A stretch of 64,000 bases of DNA, from the NCBI RefSeq assembly GCF_017652985.1, contig NZ_JAGGDJ010000014.1:1-64000 (forward strand), written 5' to 3'. Source of the DNA: Paenibacillus artemisiicola. Lineage in GTDB: Bacteria > Bacillota > Bacilli > Paenibacillales > Paenibacillaceae. A program made the position numbers and the translations under genes. Every line of letters begins with the position of its first letter. Position 1 is the stretch's first letter. A model generated the notes under the pieces. That model did no database searches and had not been told where the DNA came from. It saw only the letters and a program-made list of their open reading frames with translations. Shown one piece after another: positions 24,678-35,117 of this stretch.

Positions 24678-25994
24678 TCAATCGCGCTCATAGATCGAAC
24701 CCGACCGGCTCGCGTAAAATTCCGCGTACACTTTCTCGGCGTACGCGTCGGTCATGCCCGCGATGTAATCCGCCACCATGCGCTCCCACGGCCACTTGCT
24801 GCGCTGCCGCTCGTAGCTCTCCAGCCAGTCCGGCGGGATAATGAGCCTCCCCGTCTCCGGCGTCCGGAAGCTGTCCCACAGCCGCTGGATCATGATCTCG
24901 CTTCGCTTGTGCAGCCGCTGCACGCGGAAGTCCTTGATCAGCGTCACCCAGGCGAGCTTCTTCAAAATCTCCATCGTCCGCAGCAGCTCCAGGTCCTGCA
25001 CGCCGTCGCGGATGAACGTCACGCGCTTCCAGCCGGTGACGGGATCGTCGATGATGCCGACGCCGCTGACGAACTTGCGCACCCAGCGCGCCTTCATCTC
25101 GCGCCTCGTCCGGGACGGCTCCCGGCCGCACTCGACGTAGACCGTCTCCCACTGCTGCAGGTAGTGATGGAGCGCCTGGCGCACCATCTGCATCATGTCG
25201 ACTTCCTCCCAGTGCATGACCGCGTTGCCGGGATCATCGACGATCTCCTGCATGACGCTCGCCACGAGCCGGTCGTCTTCGAACAGGCTGGGATTCATCT
25301 GAATCTTGCCGGCGCGAATCCCGTCCTCGATATCGTGCGTCGAGTAGGCGATGTCGTCGCACAGGTCCATCAGCTGGGCTTCCAGCGTCGCGACTCCGTC
25401 CGGCATCCCCCAGGCTTTGCGGAGGCCGGCGATGCCCTCCCATTCCATGCCGTAGACGCCCTTGAGCCGTCCGGGATGGTCCAGGCAGAACGGGTATTTA
25501 TTGATCGCGAGCAGCACCGCGGCGGTCAGATCGAGGCCGCTGTCGCTCCCCGCGCGCTTCTCGAGGAACATGAGGATGCGGAAATTTTGGGCGTTGCCCT
25601 CGTATTTCATCCCGCATTCCGCCGTCAAAATCTCGTTCAGCACTTCTTCGCCCTTGTGGCCGAACGGCGGATGGCCCAGATCGTGGGCCAGCGAAGCGAC
25701 CTCCACGACCTCGGGGTCCATGACCAGTCCGGGATGTTCGCGCCGCGCGAGAAACGGATTCGTTTTGCACAGCTTGCGCGCCACCTCGCGGGCAATCTGC
25801 GATACCTCCAGCGAATGCGTCAGCCGCGTCCGGTAATAGTCGCCGGAGCCGGCGCCGAATACCTGCGATTTTCCTTGCAGCCGGCGGAACGCCGGCGATT
25901 GGATCAAGCGGGCGTAATCCTTCTCGAACTCGTCCCTGTCCTCGCTGGAGTGGATGTTTTCGGAGTCAAACAACCGCATCTTGCGTACGTTCAT
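24678..25994 (-). CDS. dgt: Deoxyguanosinetriphosphate triphosphohydrolase-like protein
   Basis: 438 residues of the HD superfamily: His in RTRLTHSLEV, the HD pair in SLAHDLGHPPFGHKGE, and a later metal-ligand Asp in CDDIAYSTHDIEDG. The N-terminal FRRLQGKSQVF is the dGTPase signature. It splits dNTPs to deoxynucleoside and triphosphate, balancing dNTP pools. ATG at 25994 has GGGAGG 10 bases upstream. Confidence 0.92.
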   Translation of the reverse strand: MNVRKMRLFDSENIHSSEDRDEFEKDYARLIQSPAFRRLQGKSQVFGAGSGDYYRTRLTHSLEVSQIAREVARKLCKTNPFLARREHPGLVMDPEVVEVASLAHDLGHPPFGHKGEEVLNEILTAECGMKYEGNAQNFRILMFLEKRAGSDSGLDLTAAVLLAINKYPFCLDHPGRLKGVYGMEWEGIAGLRKAWGMPDGVATLEAQLMDLCDDIAYSTHDIEDGIRAGKIQMNPSLFEDDRLVASVMQEIVDDPGNAVMHWEEVDMMQMVRQALHHYLQQWETVYVECGREPSRTRREMKARWVRKFVSGVGIIDDPVTGWKRVTFIRDGVQDLELLRTMEILKKLAWVTLIKDFRVQRLHKRSEIMIQRLWDSFRTPETGRLIIPPDWLESYERQRSKWPWERMVADYIAGMTDAYAEKVYAEFYASRSGSIYERD

Positions 25995-26056
25995 GTCTCA
26001 TCCGCCTCCCTTGTTCGTTTGTTCTTATTTTATGTAGAACGTTCGTGAATAGCAAT

Positions 26057-26116
26057 AAAAAAACCTCGCAAGCTGACGATCCAGGACAGATGGCCTGACG
26101 TCGGCTTGTGAGGTTT
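26057..26116 (-). terminator. Terminator of the odhAB operon
   Basis: Long stem AACCTC(G/A)CAAGC(T/C)GACG with its complement, followed on the minus strand by TTTTTTTATTG, 30 bases past the odhB stop. Confidence 0.88.
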
Positions 26117-26145
26117 CGGTTAGGCATAGGAGGCTGTTCCAGCAA

Positions 26146-27441
26146 TTAGCCTTCCAGCAGGAGCGATTCCGGATCTTCCAGCAGCTGCTTGACCGTGACG
26201 AGGAAGCGGACCGCTTCCGCGCCGTCGACGATCCGGTGATCGTAGGACAGCGCGATGTACATCATCGGACGGTTTTCCATCTCGGTATCGTTGATCGCGA
26301 CCGGACGCACCTGGATTTTGTGCATGCCCAGGATGCCGACCTGCGGCGCGTTCAAGATCGGCGTGGAGAGGAGCGAGCCGAAGACGCCGCCGTTCGTGAT
26401 CGTGAACGTGCCGCCCTGCAGGTCGTTCAGCGACAGCGTGTTGGCGCGGGCTTTGGACGCGAGCTCGCCGATCTGCTTCTCGATCTGCGCGAAGCTCAGA
26501 CGGTCCGCGTCGCGCACGACCGGCACGACGAGGCCTTCCTTCGCGGATACCGCGATGCCGATGTCATAGTACTGCTTGACGAGGATATCTTCGCCTTGGA
26601 TTTCGGCGTTCAGCAGCGGGTACGCCTTGAGCGCGCCGATTACCGCCTTCGTGAAGAAGGACATGAAGCCGAGGCCCACGTCGTGCTTCTCTTGGAACGC
26701 TTGCTTGCGGCGCTTGCGCACGTCCAGGATCGCCGTCATGTCGACTTCGTTGAACGTCGTCAGCATCGCGGCCGTGTGCTGCGCTTCGACGAGGCGCTTC
26801 GCGATCGTCAAGCGGCGGCGGGACATCTTGCGGCGCTCGGCCGGCTTGCCGGCTTCCGCGGCAGGCTGGGCCGGTGCGGCAGGCTGGGCCGGTGCGGCAG
26901 GCGCGGCGGGAGCCGCAGGCGCCGTCGGGCGCGTGCCGTGCGCTTCGATGTCGGATTGGCGGATGCGTCCGAGCGGATCGACCGCCTGCACTTGCGACAG
27001 GTCGATGCCGCGCTCGCGCGCCAGCTTGCGCGCGGCCGGCGTCGCCGACGCCGAGGCGTCGGATGCCGGAGCGGGAGCGGATGCCGCGACCGGCGGCGAT
27101 GCCGGCACGGCAGGCTTCATTTCCGGCTGCTCGGCAGCCGGCTGGCTTGCCGGCGCCGCCGGCGCCGCGGGAGCGGCCGCAGGCTGGCTAGGCGCGACGG
27201 CGCCGGACCCGCTGCCGATCGTGCCGATCGTTTCGCCGACGGCGACGGTGTCGCCTTCGGCGCGCAGCAGGGACTCGATCGTACCCGCTTGCTCGGCGCT
27301 GATTTCGATGTTGACTTTATCCGTTTCGAGCTCCGCCAGCACGTCGCCGACGTTGACGCTGTCGCCGGCTTTGACATGCCATTTGGAAATTGTGCCTTCT
27401 ACGATGGATTCGCCCATTTCGGGTACTTTGATATCACTCAT
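26146..27441 (-). CDS. odhB: Dihydrolipoamide succinyltransferase, E2 of 2-oxoglutarate dehydrogenase
   Basis: 431 residues. Lipoyl domain 1-80 (lipoyl Lys in [13 protein letters not shown]); Ala/Pro-rich linker 85-130; peripheral-subunit-binding domain about 135-170 ([19 protein letters not shown]); second Ala/Pro linker ([20 protein letters not shown]); catalytic domain 215-431 ending in the active-site [13 protein letters not shown]. It transfers succinyl groups to CoA in the TCA cycle. It lies 32 bases after odhA; ATG follows AAGGAGAG. Confidence 0.96.
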   Translation of the reverse strand: MSDIKVPEMGESIVEGTISKWHVKAGDSVNVGDVLAELETDKVNIEISAEQAGTIESLLRAEGDTVAVGETIGTIGSGSGAVAPSQPAAAPAAPAAPASQPAAEQPEMKPAVPASPPVAASAPAPASDASASATPAARKLARERGIDLSQVQAVDPLGRIRQSDIEAHGTRPTAPAAPAAPAAPAQPAAPAQPAAEAGKPAERRKMSRRRLTIAKRLVEAQHTAAMLTTFNEVDMTAILDVRKRRKQAFQEKHDVGLGFMSFFTKAVIGALKAYPLLNAEIQGEDILVKQYYDIGIAVSAKEGLVVPVVRDADRLSFAQIEKQIGELASKARANTLSLNDLQGGTFTITNGGVFGSLLSTPILNAPQVGILGMHKIQVRPVAINDTEMENRPMMYIALSYDHRIVDGAEAVRFLVTVKQLLEDPESLLLEG

Positions 27442-27473
27442 GGCTCGTTCTCTCCTTGCCTGATTCGCTGGAT

Positions 27474-30371
27474 TTAATTTTGCTTGCTGCGGTTAAGTGC
27501 GACGGATACGATCCGCTGCTGTTCCATCGTGTGGATGTAGTGGAAGCCGCTCGCCGGGCTGGAGCGCTTCGGACGGCCGATATAGCGGACCGTCGTGCCG
27601 GCTTTGACGCGCGCGCGAATCCGCGGCTCGACGTAGTTCCAAGCGCCCATGTTTTGCGGTTCTTCTTGTACCCAAAGCACTTCTTTCACGTTCGGATACC
27701 GCGCGATGATTTGCTCGACGTCGGTTTTCGGGAACGGATAGAGCTGCTCGACGCGCACGATGTGCAGCCAGTCCCAAGCATCGGCGGCTTGTCCGTCCTT
27801 CAGCTCGAGCGCCGCTTCCAGATCGATCGCCATCTTGCCCGTGCAGAAAATCAAACGCTCCACTTTGTCCGCTTTCTTGCCGAGACCCGGCTGCTCGAGC
27901 ACCAGCTTGAAGGAGCCGTCGCTCAGCTCGGCCGGATCCGAAGCGACGCTCGGGTTCCGGATAAGGCTCTTCGGCGCCATGACGATAAGCGGACGCGCTT
28001 CGTCAGTGCCCAGGATCGACGCCTGACGGCGCAGCAGATGGAAGTATTGCGAAGCGGACGTCATGTTGACGATCGTCAGGTTGTCTTCCGCCGCGAGCAG
28101 CAGGAACCGTTCCAGCTTCGCGCTGGAGTGCTCCGGCCCATTGCCTTCGTAGCCGTGCGGCAGCAGCATGACGAGGCCGGATTTTTCCTGCCATTTCACG
28201 CGGCCGGCCGTCACGAATTGATCGATGATGACTTGGGCGCAGTTCGCGAAGTCCCCGTACTGCGCTTCCCAGATGACGAGCGTTTCCGGCGAGAAGACGT
28301 TGTAGCCGTATTCGAAGCCGAGCACGGACGCCTCGGCGAGCGGGCTGTTATGGACGGCGAACGACGCCTTCGCCTGCGGCAGCGTGTGCATCGGCGAGAA
28401 CGTCTTGTTGTTCTCGACGTCGTGCAGCACGATGTTCCGGAACGCGAACGTGGCGCGCTCGGAATCCTGGCCGCTCAGACGGATCGGCGTGCCGTCGGAC
28501 AGAATCGTGGCGAACGCCAGCGCTTCCGCTTGGCCCCAGTCGACCTTGCCGCCTTCGTTCAACGTGTTCGCGCGACGCTTCAGGATGCGATCCAGCTTGT
28601 CGTACACCTTGAATCCGTCGGGCCATTGCAGCAGCGCTTCGTTGATCGGCGCCAGCTTCTTCAGCGGCACGCCGGTCACGATGTCCTTCTTGCGGCGCTT
28701 GCTGCCCACTTCGTCGGCCTTCGGCTGCTTATAGGCTTTATCATTTTCTTTGACTTCATCCAACGCCGCCTGCAATTTCGCGAGGCCTTCGCGGCGAAGC
28801 GCTTGAACTTGCTCCTCGGTCACGAAGCCTCTCTCTTTCAGGCGCTCGGCGTAAATGACGGAGGCAACCGGATGCTTGCGCAGCTTCTGGTACAGCAGCG
28901 GCTGGGTCGTTTCCGGGTCGTCCGTCTCGTTGTGGCCGTGGCGGCGGTAGCCGATCATGTCGATCAGGAAGTCCTTGCCGAATTTCTGGCGGTATTCGCA
29001 CGCCATCCGGACCGCGGCGATGCACGCCTCCGGATCGTCCGCGCTGACGTGCACGATCGGGATTTCATACCCTTTCGCCAAGTCGCTCGCGTAGTACGTG
29101 GAACGCGAATCCTTGCTCTCCGTCGTGAAGCCGAGGCGGTTGTTCGCGATGATGTGGATCGTGCCGCCGTTCTCGTAACCGGCCAGCTTCTTGAAGTTGA
29201 GCGTCTCCGCCACGATGCCTTCGCCCGCGAACGCCGCGTCGCCGTGAATGATGATGGCCGCGGCGCTGCCGAAGTTCGCGACCGGGTAGCCCGGCTTGGA
29301 GCGGTCGTCCTGCGCCGCGCGCGTGAAGCCCTCGACGATCGGATTGACGTATTCCAGGTGGCTCGGGTTGTTCGCCAGCGTGATGCGCGTCTCGACCGTC
29401 TCGCCTTCCTTCACCGAACGGTGGGCGCCCAGATGGTACTTCACGTCGCCGGTATAGCCGATGTTGATGCCGAGCGCGCCTTCGGACGGGAACAGGTCCT
29501 GGTCCTTGTTCGGCGAATGGTGGAACTCGGAGAAGATCGACGCGTACGGCTTGCCGAGCACGTGCGTCAGCACGTTCAGCCGCCCACGGTGCGCCATGCC
29601 CATCAGAATATGCCGTGCGCCGTCATGAGCCACTTCTCTCACGACTTCGTCCAGCATCGGCACTAAGCTATCGGTTCCTTCGATCGAAAAGCGCTTCTGC
29701 CCGACGAACGAACGGTGCAGGAACGTTTCGAATTGTTCCACGTCGATGAGGCGCTGCAGCAGCGCGATGCGCTCCTTCGCGGTCATCGGCTTGGAGGCCA
29801 TGCCGATCTCGGCTTGGCGGCGAAGCCAGAGGCGTTCGTCTTGCTCGTGGATATGGGCGAATTCGAAGCCGAACGACTTCGTGTACACGTCCTTCAGGTG
29901 TTGAATCGCTTGCTTGCCGTTGCTGATGGATTCCGGCGCTTCTTCCCAGATCAGCGAGGCGGGAATGCCCTCGAGATCGGCGTCCGTCAGCTTGAACGTG
30001 GCCGGCTCGATCAGGCGGGTGTCCGGCGCCGGCGTCAGGCCGAGCGGATCGTTGTCGGCCGCCAAATGACCGAACGTGCGGATGTTCCGGACCAGCTTCC
30101 CGGCGTCGACGATTTTTTTCAAATAAGCGGGGTCGACCGTCTTGATGCTATTGGAACCGTCCGTCGTTACCTTCAAAGGGGGGAACACGTTCACGTTGCT
30201 GCCGGCCGAGACGGACGGCGGCGGTCCCCACTTCTCGAAAGATTCTCTAACGGCGGGATCTACGTCGTCAGGGTTGCGCAGGTATTGCTCGTACATTTCT
30301 TCAATGTACCCCAGGTTCGGACCGTAATAGAGCTCCCAGGGCGACTTGCGGTCATTGCTGTCTGCTGTCAT
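27474..30371 (-). CDS. odhA: 2-oxoglutarate dehydrogenase E1
   Basis: 965 residues, the size of Gram-positive OdhA/SucA. The thiamine-diphosphate motif [17 protein letters not shown] is followed by the metal-binding asparagine, with [11 protein letters not shown] upstream and a C-terminal transketolase-type pyrimidine domain. It decarboxylates 2-oxoglutarate and passes the succinyl group to OdhB. ATG at 30371 follows GGAGGT. E3 is not encoded here and is presumably shared with pyruvate dehydrogenase. Confidence 0.97.
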   Translation of the reverse strand: MTADSNDRKSPWELYYGPNLGYIEEMYEQYLRNPDDVDPAVRESFEKWGPPPSVSAGSNVNVFPPLKVTTDGSNSIKTVDPAYLKKIVDAGKLVRNIRTFGHLAADNDPLGLTPAPDTRLIEPATFKLTDADLEGIPASLIWEEAPESISNGKQAIQHLKDVYTKSFGFEFAHIHEQDERLWLRRQAEIGMASKPMTAKERIALLQRLIDVEQFETFLHRSFVGQKRFSIEGTDSLVPMLDEVVREVAHDGARHILMGMAHRGRLNVLTHVLGKPYASIFSEFHHSPNKDQDLFPSEGALGINIGYTGDVKYHLGAHRSVKEGETVETRITLANNPSHLEYVNPIVEGFTRAAQDDRSKPGYPVANFGSAAAIIIHGDAAFAGEGIVAETLNFKKLAGYENGGTIHIIANNRLGFTTESKDSRSTYYASDLAKGYEIPIVHVSADDPEACIAAVRMACEYRQKFGKDFLIDMIGYRRHGHNETDDPETTQPLLYQKLRKHPVASVIYAERLKERGFVTEEQVQALRREGLAKLQAALDEVKENDKAYKQPKADEVGSKRRKKDIVTGVPLKKLAPINEALLQWPDGFKVYDKLDRILKRRANTLNEGGKVDWGQAEALAFATILSDGTPIRLSGQDSERATFAFRNIVLHDVENNKTFSPMHTLPQAKASFAVHNSPLAEASVLGFEYGYNVFSPETLVIWEAQYGDFANCAQVIIDQFVTAGRVKWQEKSGLVMLLPHGYEGNGPEHSSAKLERFLLLAAEDNLTIVNMTSASQYFHLLRRQASILGTDEARPLIVMAPKSLIRNPSVASDPAELSDGSFKLVLEQPGLGKKADKVERLIFCTGKMAIDLEAALELKDGQAADAWDWLHIVRVEQLYPFPKTDVEQIIARYPNVKEVLWVQEEPQNMGAWNYVEPRIRARVKAGTTVRYIGRPKRSSPASGFHYIHTMEQQRIVSVALNRSKQN

Positions 30372-30557
30372 TAACGGCTACCTCCATCAAAAGTAAGTAC
30401 AACGGGAACCAAAAAGTCCTTCTTATTACATTAACCCGTCATAGCGTTCATCCATACATGATACCAGAACTAATTGGGAGGGACAAATAAAGCGACGAAT
30501 CTCCTCATAATCTTCATATTTACATCCCGAGGATTCGACAGCGCTGGGAGATTCCGT

Positions 30558-30597
30558 AAAAAAAGGCCGCCCGCGTCCAAGACGCTGCGGCAGCCTT
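30558..30597 (-). terminator. Terminator of the bdbD-bdbC operon
   Basis: GGCTGCCGCAGCGTC / GACGCGGGCGGCC stem with a 3-base loop and TTTTTTT, directly after the bdbC stop. Confidence 0.88.
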
Positions 30598-30600
30598 TAG

Positions 30601-31104
30601 CTATTTGACCTGCGTTTGACGAGCCGGCAGAACCCGCTCTTCGTCGTCCGCCTCGTCCTCTTCGTCCGGCGCGCCTTGCTTCAGGCCGTTCGCGAGGAGC
30701 GCGGTGATCAGGATGAACGCGATGAGCGCGAGGAACGGAATCGTGACGTAGCCGCCGAACCAGTCCAGGTAATCCTCGCTGCACGGCACGCCGACCGTGC
30801 ACGGCAGCACCTTGGCGAGCGCGGGAATCTGCTGCTCCAAGTAGTGATACAGGGAGATGCAGCCCCCGATCACGGACAGGGGCAGCACGTAGCGGATGAT
30901 TTTGCGGTCTTGATTATAGCAGGCGATGCCGAGCAGAATGACGATCGGATACATGAAGATCCGCTGATACCAGCAGAGGTTGCACGGGATGAATTTCATG
31001 ATTTCGCTCAAATAGAGGCTGCTCCCGACCGCGACGATCGAGACGACCCAGGCGAAATAAAGCGCATAGCGGCGAAAGAACCCCGGGAACGGCGCCGTCG
31101 TCAT
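30601..31104 (-). CDS. bdbC: Disulfide oxidoreductase BdbC (DsbB-like)
   Basis: 167 residues, four membrane segments. Two redox cysteine pairs face outward: CNLC (in IPCNLCWYQR) and CTVGVPC. It re-oxidises the thiol oxidase BdbD with quinone. ATG at 31104 overlaps the bdbD stop (ATGA). The C-terminal tail is charged and cytoplasmic. Confidence 0.94.
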   Translation of the reverse strand: MTTAPFPGFFRRYALYFAWVVSIVAVGSSLYLSEIMKFIPCNLCWYQRIFMYPIVILLGIACYNQDRKIIRYVLPLSVIGGCISLYHYLEQQIPALAKVLPCTVGVPCSEDYLDWFGGYVTIPFLALIAFILITALLANGLKQGAPDEEDEADDEERVLPARQTQVK

Positions 31105-31823
31105 TCGGACGCGTCCTTCAGCGCGTCCTCGATGGCCGTCTTGATCGCGCCGTAGTCGGCGAAGCTGCCGGTGAATTCCTTGCCGTTGATGAACAGCGTC
31201 GGCGTCGACTGCACGTTGGCCTTGATCGCGGCCGAATTGTTCGCGTTCACTTCCTTGATGTACGTCTGGCCGTCGATGTCCTTCTTCAGCAGATCCGTAT
31301 CGACGTCGATCCCGTTATCCTTCGCGAGCTTCACGAGATAGTCGGGCGTCGCCCAGAGCGTCTTCTCGTCGGGTTGGTTCTTGTACAAGGCGTCGTAGTA
31401 TTTCCAGAACGCGTCGTTGCTTTGATGGAAGACGGAATGCGCCGCCAGCGCGGCGGTCGTGGAGTCCGGCCCGATGAACGGGAAATCCATGAAGTAGAGC
31501 GCAACCTTGCCGGTCTCGACGTATTCCTTCTCCAGCACCGGCTTTACCTGTTGGCTGAAAATTTGGCAGGACGGGCATTTGTAGTCGCCGAACTCGACGA
31601 TCTTGACCGGCGCGTCGGTCTTGCCGAGCACGGGGAGGTTGGCGTAATCGAAGTCGGTCGGATTCGATCTCGGCGTGAAGATCAGCGCCGCGACGATGCC
31701 GAGCACGACGACGATCGCGGTCCCCCAGATCAGCTTCCTCATCGTCTTGCGCTGTCGTTCCATCCGCTCCTGCTCGGCCTTGCGCTGGCTTTTGTAGGTG
31801 GACTTTTTGATCGGTTGCGTCAT
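31101..31823 (-). CDS. bdbD: Membrane-anchored thiol-disulfide oxidoreductase BdbD (DsbA-like)
   Basis: 240 residues. Basic N-terminus, one membrane anchor (about 30-50), and a thioredoxin/DsbA fold with active site CPSC (FGDYKCPSCQIF) and cis-proline in QSTPTLFING. It introduces disulfides into exported proteins and pairs with BdbC, which follows with overlapping stop/start. ATG has AGGAAGGG upstream. Confidence 0.94.
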   Translation of the reverse strand: MTQPIKKSTYKSQRKAEQERMERQRKTMRKLIWGTAIVVVLGIVAALIFTPRSNPTDFDYANLPVLGKTDAPVKIVEFGDYKCPSCQIFSQQVKPVLEKEYVETGKVALYFMDFPFIGPDSTTAALAAHSVFHQSNDAFWKYYDALYKNQPDEKTLWATPDYLVKLAKDNGIDVDTDLLKKDIDGQTYIKEVNANNSAAIKANVQSTPTLFINGKEFTGSFADYGAIKTAIEDALKDASE

Positions 31824-31880
31824 CGGTTCCCTTCCTTTTCTATCAGTCTACTCAAATTGTAAGAGCCGTGCTGGTAGATG

Positions 31881-33830
31881 TCAATTCGCGGACGGAGCCA
31901 AGACGGACAGCGCCGCGCCTTCCGGAAGGACGTCCCGGACCGGGCCCATCACCGCTTCGTCGGCCAATTCGCCGCCGAAGATCGTCGCGATTCCCTCGTC
32001 GTCGCGCTTGCGGATCAGCCGGCCCATTCCCTGCCGCAGCCGGAGCAGCATGTAGGGCATGTCCACGTCCCGGAACGGGTCGGCCGCTTCCCGGCGCTTG
32101 GCCGCGAACACGGGATCGCGCGGCGGGAACGGCAGCGCCCAGAGCAGCACGTGCGACAGCGAAGGTCCGGGAATGTCCAGTCCTTCCCACAGCGTGACGG
32201 CGCACAGGACGCTTGCCTCGTCGCGCTGGAAGTCCGCGATCAGATGGCTGATCTCCGCGTCCCCTTCGTACAGGAAGCGGAACCCGCCGAAGGCGGGCAT
32301 GCCGGCGATGCTTTCCCGGAACCGCGCCAGCTCCTCCCGCGACGGGAACAACAGCAGCGCCCGGCCTTCCGACTGCCGCAGCCGCGCGAGCGTCAGCCGC
32401 AGCTTCGCGGCGATGTCCGTCTCGCCCGAGACCGCCACCGCCATCCGGTTCTCGTAATCGTACGGCGAAGGGACGGAGAACGACAGCGCGTCCTCGATGC
32501 CGAGGCTGTCGGCGATGTAGCGGAACGAGCCGCCCGCGGAAAGCGTCGCCGACGAGAAGACGACCGGCATGCCGCTCGAGAACACCCGCTCCTTGAGCAG
32601 CTCCTTCACGAGCTTCGGCATGATGACGAGCGTCGTGCCGTCCGGCTCCCGCTCCGCCCAGGAGATCAGCATCTCGGGCTGCTTGAACAGCCGCAGCGCC
32701 GTCTGGAGCATGTCGAGATGCTCCTCCACGATCGTCAGCTGGTACGCGTCGATCGTGAACATGCCGCTCTCGAAGACGAGCTCTTCCTCGATGGCGTCCA
32801 GCAGCGCGGCGAACCGCTCCACCTCGCGGAGCAGCCGCCCGGTCAGCGGCACCTCCAGCCGGTCCGACGCCTCGACGGCGACGCTCGTTCCGTCGATCAG
32901 GCCGAACAGCTTCTCGCTCTGCGCGATGGCGTCCTCGACGGCCATGGCCAGCGATTCGCGGATATCGCTCTGCAGGAGGCGCGTGACGATCGCCTCGAAC
33001 GCCGCGTGCTTGAGCTTATAGGTGAGCGCGCTTTGCGCCGCCGTCTCCAGCAGATGGCCTTCGTCGAACACGACCGAGCTGTGCTCCGGAAGAAGCGGCA
33101 GCTGGCCTTCCCGCTTCCGGGATTCGTACGTCCACACATGCTCCATATAGAAGTCGTGCGAGCAGACGATCACGTCCGCCGCCTTGCGGTAATGCTCCCG
33201 CGAGAGCGTCTGGCCGCAGCGGTGGCGCCGGCTGCAGACGAGGCAGTCCTGGAACGGATCCCAGGAGATCGCGCGCCATTGCTCGTCCGACAAATTCGGA
33301 TAGTCCTTCCGGTTGCCGTACGGCCGGAAGGCCTGCATCGTGCCGGGACTGTTCACGAAGTCCGGCAGCGAGGCGTACACCTCCCCGATCGCTTCCAGAT
33401 GCTCCGCGTTCCCGCGCGCGTCGTCCAGCTTGTTCAGGCAGAGGTACTGGTCCATCGATTTGCCCAGCCGGGCGTCGATCGTCAGGTCCAGGTAGCGTGC
33501 GAGCTTGGGGATGTCGCCCTCCGGCTTGACCAGCTGCTCGATCAGCGATTCGTCCGCGCAGGCGATGATCGCCGGCTTGCGCGCGTAGCGCGCGTACAGC
33601 ACGGCGTACAACAAATACACGAGCGTCTTCCCCGTGCCGACGCCGGCTTCCGCGAAAATCGTCCGTTTCTCCTGATACGCGCGTTCCAGCTGAAACGCCA
33701 TGTAAATCTGCTCGTCCCGCAGCTCGAAGCCCGCTTCGGGCAGCCGCTCGTAAAAAACGTCCGCGATCCAGTCGCTGGCCTGCTGGATGAACGGCGTTTT
33801 GGGATCGAATTCAAAAGGATACGTATTCAC
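31881..33830 (-). CDS. DinG/Rad3-family ATP-dependent helicase
   Basis: 649 residues. Superfamily 2 iron-sulfur helicase: Walker A EAGVGTGKT, cluster cysteines (YLCLNK, then DCLVCSRRHRCGQ), DEAH-type box VVFDEGHLLE, and C-terminal motifs (LLFPSREEL, GMGRLIRKRDDEG). Such enzymes unwind DNA 5'-3' during repair or recombination. I chose GTG at 33830 because GGAGG sits 10 bases upstream; TTG at 33851 precedes that site. Bacillus DinG proteins usually add an exonuclease domain, which is absent here, so it is closer to YoaA-type. Confidence 0.88.
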   Translation of the reverse strand: MNTYPFEFDPKTPFIQQASDWIADVFYERLPEAGFELRDEQIYMAFQLERAYQEKRTIFAEAGVGTGKTLVYLLYAVLYARYARKPAIIACADESLIEQLVKPEGDIPKLARYLDLTIDARLGKSMDQYLCLNKLDDARGNAEHLEAIGEVYASLPDFVNSPGTMQAFRPYGNRKDYPNLSDEQWRAISWDPFQDCLVCSRRHRCGQTLSREHYRKAADVIVCSHDFYMEHVWTYESRKREGQLPLLPEHSSVVFDEGHLLETAAQSALTYKLKHAAFEAIVTRLLQSDIRESLAMAVEDAIAQSEKLFGLIDGTSVAVEASDRLEVPLTGRLLREVERFAALLDAIEEELVFESGMFTIDAYQLTIVEEHLDMLQTALRLFKQPEMLISWAEREPDGTTLVIMPKLVKELLKERVFSSGMPVVFSSATLSAGGSFRYIADSLGIEDALSFSVPSPYDYENRMAVAVSGETDIAAKLRLTLARLRQSEGRALLLFPSREELARFRESIAGMPAFGGFRFLYEGDAEISHLIADFQRDEASVLCAVTLWEGLDIPGPSLSHVLLWALPFPPRDPVFAAKRREAADPFRDVDMPYMLLRLRQGMGRLIRKRDDEGIATIFGGELADEAVMGPVRDVLPEGAALSVLAPSAN

Positions 33831-33883
33831 GACATGCGAGCCTCCAATCAAGCCTTAATCATAGCATGCCGCGGCGGCGCAAG

Positions 33884-33918
33884 AAAAGGCCGATCCGGCA
33901 AGGGGATCGGCTTTTTTT
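33884..33918. terminator. Terminator after copZ
   Basis: GGCCGATCC / GGGATCGGCT hairpin with TTTTTTT on the plus side and CCTTTTC on the minus side; for minus-strand copZ it is positioned 30 bases after the stop. Confidence 0.65.
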
Positions 33919-33946
33919 GCGCTTGCGCCTTCCGAGGGGGACCGGC

Positions 33947-34147
33947 TCAGGAGACGACGTCGAAGCCTTGGCCCTCGATCGTCGATTTGATTTGCTCGAT
34001 CGTGATCGCCTTCGCTTCGTAATCGACCGTCACGCGGTTGCGCGGAAGGTCGACCTTGGCGGCGACGCCTCTCTTCTTCAAAGCGCCTTCGATGCTGCTG
34101 ACGCAGTGCTGGCAGGACATGCCCCGGACTTCGATCACGCTCGTCAT
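33947..34147 (-). CDS. copZ: Copper chaperone CopZ
   Basis: 66-residue heavy-metal-associated domain with the GMSCQHC copper-binding motif near the N-terminus and the beta-alpha-beta pattern ending GFDVVS. It carries Cu(I) to a P-type ATPase or regulator; neither copA nor csoR lies in the window. ATG at 34147 follows GGGAGAGG. Confidence 0.93.
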   Translation of the reverse strand: MTSVIEVRGMSCQHCVSSIEGALKKRGVAAKVDLPRNRVTVDYEAKAITIEQIKSTIEGQGFDVVS

Positions 34148-34261
34148 GTCGATCCTCTCCCGTTCGGTTCGTCTTGAACGGCCGGTTCGCCATCCGTAAC
34201 CAGCCTATGCGCGCACTTCAACCGAAATGATCGCAAGCGTCGCCGTCGGCCGCCCCGCGCT

Positions 34262-34807
34262 TCAGGCTTGATAAAGGAATACGGCCGCAAGCACGAAGAT
34301 GCCGAGCCCGAACACGTACGGATGCAGCAGCACGGTGCCGGCGCCCGAAGCGCCGGCGTTCCGATCCCCGGCCGAGGCCGGCGCGCCGCCTTCTTCCCGG
34401 ATCAGCTGCTGCAGCACGATATGTATAAATAGAAACAGCACGTCGACGAACAGCACCATCGTCGCCGCGCGGTCGCCCAGCATGACGCCGAGCATCGCGC
34501 CCATCATGCCGCCCATGATGCCTGCCAGCATGCCGTCGAGCGCCGCCATCGTGCTGACCGGCTTTCCCGCCAAATAGCCGCAGGCGACGCCGAGGAGAAC
34601 GGCGCCCGCCGTCGGAACCGCCAAATCCTGCGGAAACAGGATGCCCGCCACCGTCCCGGCGGCCAGGCTCTGCATCATGCCCACCGTCATGGCGATCATC
34701 ATGCCGGCCATGCAGCTCAGGGAGGCGCGCCGCCGGTACGCGTGCCAGATCGACCTGCCGGACAAGCCCGTCACCGCCGCCATGCTTGCCAGATAGAATA
34801 CCGTCAT
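34262..34807 (-). CDS. Methionine-rich membrane protein next to copZ
   Basis: 181 residues, five or six membrane segments. Two segments are unusually Met-rich (SCMAGMMIAMTVGMMQSL and DGMLAGIMGGMMGAMLGVML). I do not recognise the family. Clustered methionines in membrane helices are typical of copper-handling proteins, and it sits 115 bases upstream of copZ on the same strand, so a copper role is plausible. ATG has AAAGGAG 9 bases upstream. Confidence 0.75.
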   Translation of the reverse strand: MTVFYLASMAAVTGLSGRSIWHAYRRRASLSCMAGMMIAMTVGMMQSLAAGTVAGILFPQDLAVPTAGAVLLGVACGYLAGKPVSTMAALDGMLAGIMGGMMGAMLGVMLGDRAATMVLFVDVLFLFIHIVLQQLIREEGGAPASAGDRNAGASGAGTVLLHPYVFGLGIFVLAAVFLYQA

Positions 34808-34976
34808 GATCGCCGGCTCCTTTGCCCCATTATGACTAATTGTATTCGGATAAGCGCTTTCAATATGTCAAGATACCGATCATGAGGAATTTCTAATGGT
34901 TTTCTCATAGTTCGCGTGAAAGCCTTGATGGGCTTGTGACGCAAAGGTTGCATGCAAATGCTGGGAAAAAAACTTG

Positions 34977-34986
34977 TGGTATAGTT
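34977..34986 (+). promoter_or_regulatory. Extended -10 promoter of the NlpC/P60 gene
   Basis: TGGTATAGT is an extended -10 element; no good -35. Transcription from about 34993 gives a 125-base leader. Confidence 0.55.
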
Positions 34987-34992
34987 GGACTA

Positions 34993-35117
34993 GGTCAAAC
35001 GGCCTTGGTCAGACGGCAGACGCTGCGTCCGACGCACTTATCCAGGCGGACTGTCGCCGAACTTTATTCCTAGTCGGAACCGACAACCAGAACCTACACC
35101 CAAGGGGGAATTTACTC
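34993..35117 (+). promoter_or_regulatory. Structured leader of NlpC/P60 gene; candidate c-di-AMP (ydaO-type) riboswitch
   Basis: The stretch between about 34808 and 35117 has no gene. The leader contains GTCGCCGAACTTTATTCCTAG, a GTCGGAACCGAC hairpin and CACCCAAGGGGGAAT before the start. GCCGAA...GGAACCG...GGGG resembles half of the ydaO consensus, and such riboswitches often precede cell-wall hydrolases. I cannot confirm the full fold, so this is a candidate only. Confidence 0.3.

Noticed and set aside
26870..26930. Short tandem repeat at 26.9 kb as a mobile or regulatory repeat
   Set aside because: It is the Ala/Pro linker coding sequence of odhB, normal for E2 proteins.
27456..29666. 736-codon plus-strand frame opposite odhA
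   Set aside because: Arg/Val-rich composition with no motifs; odhA on the minus strand is unambiguous.
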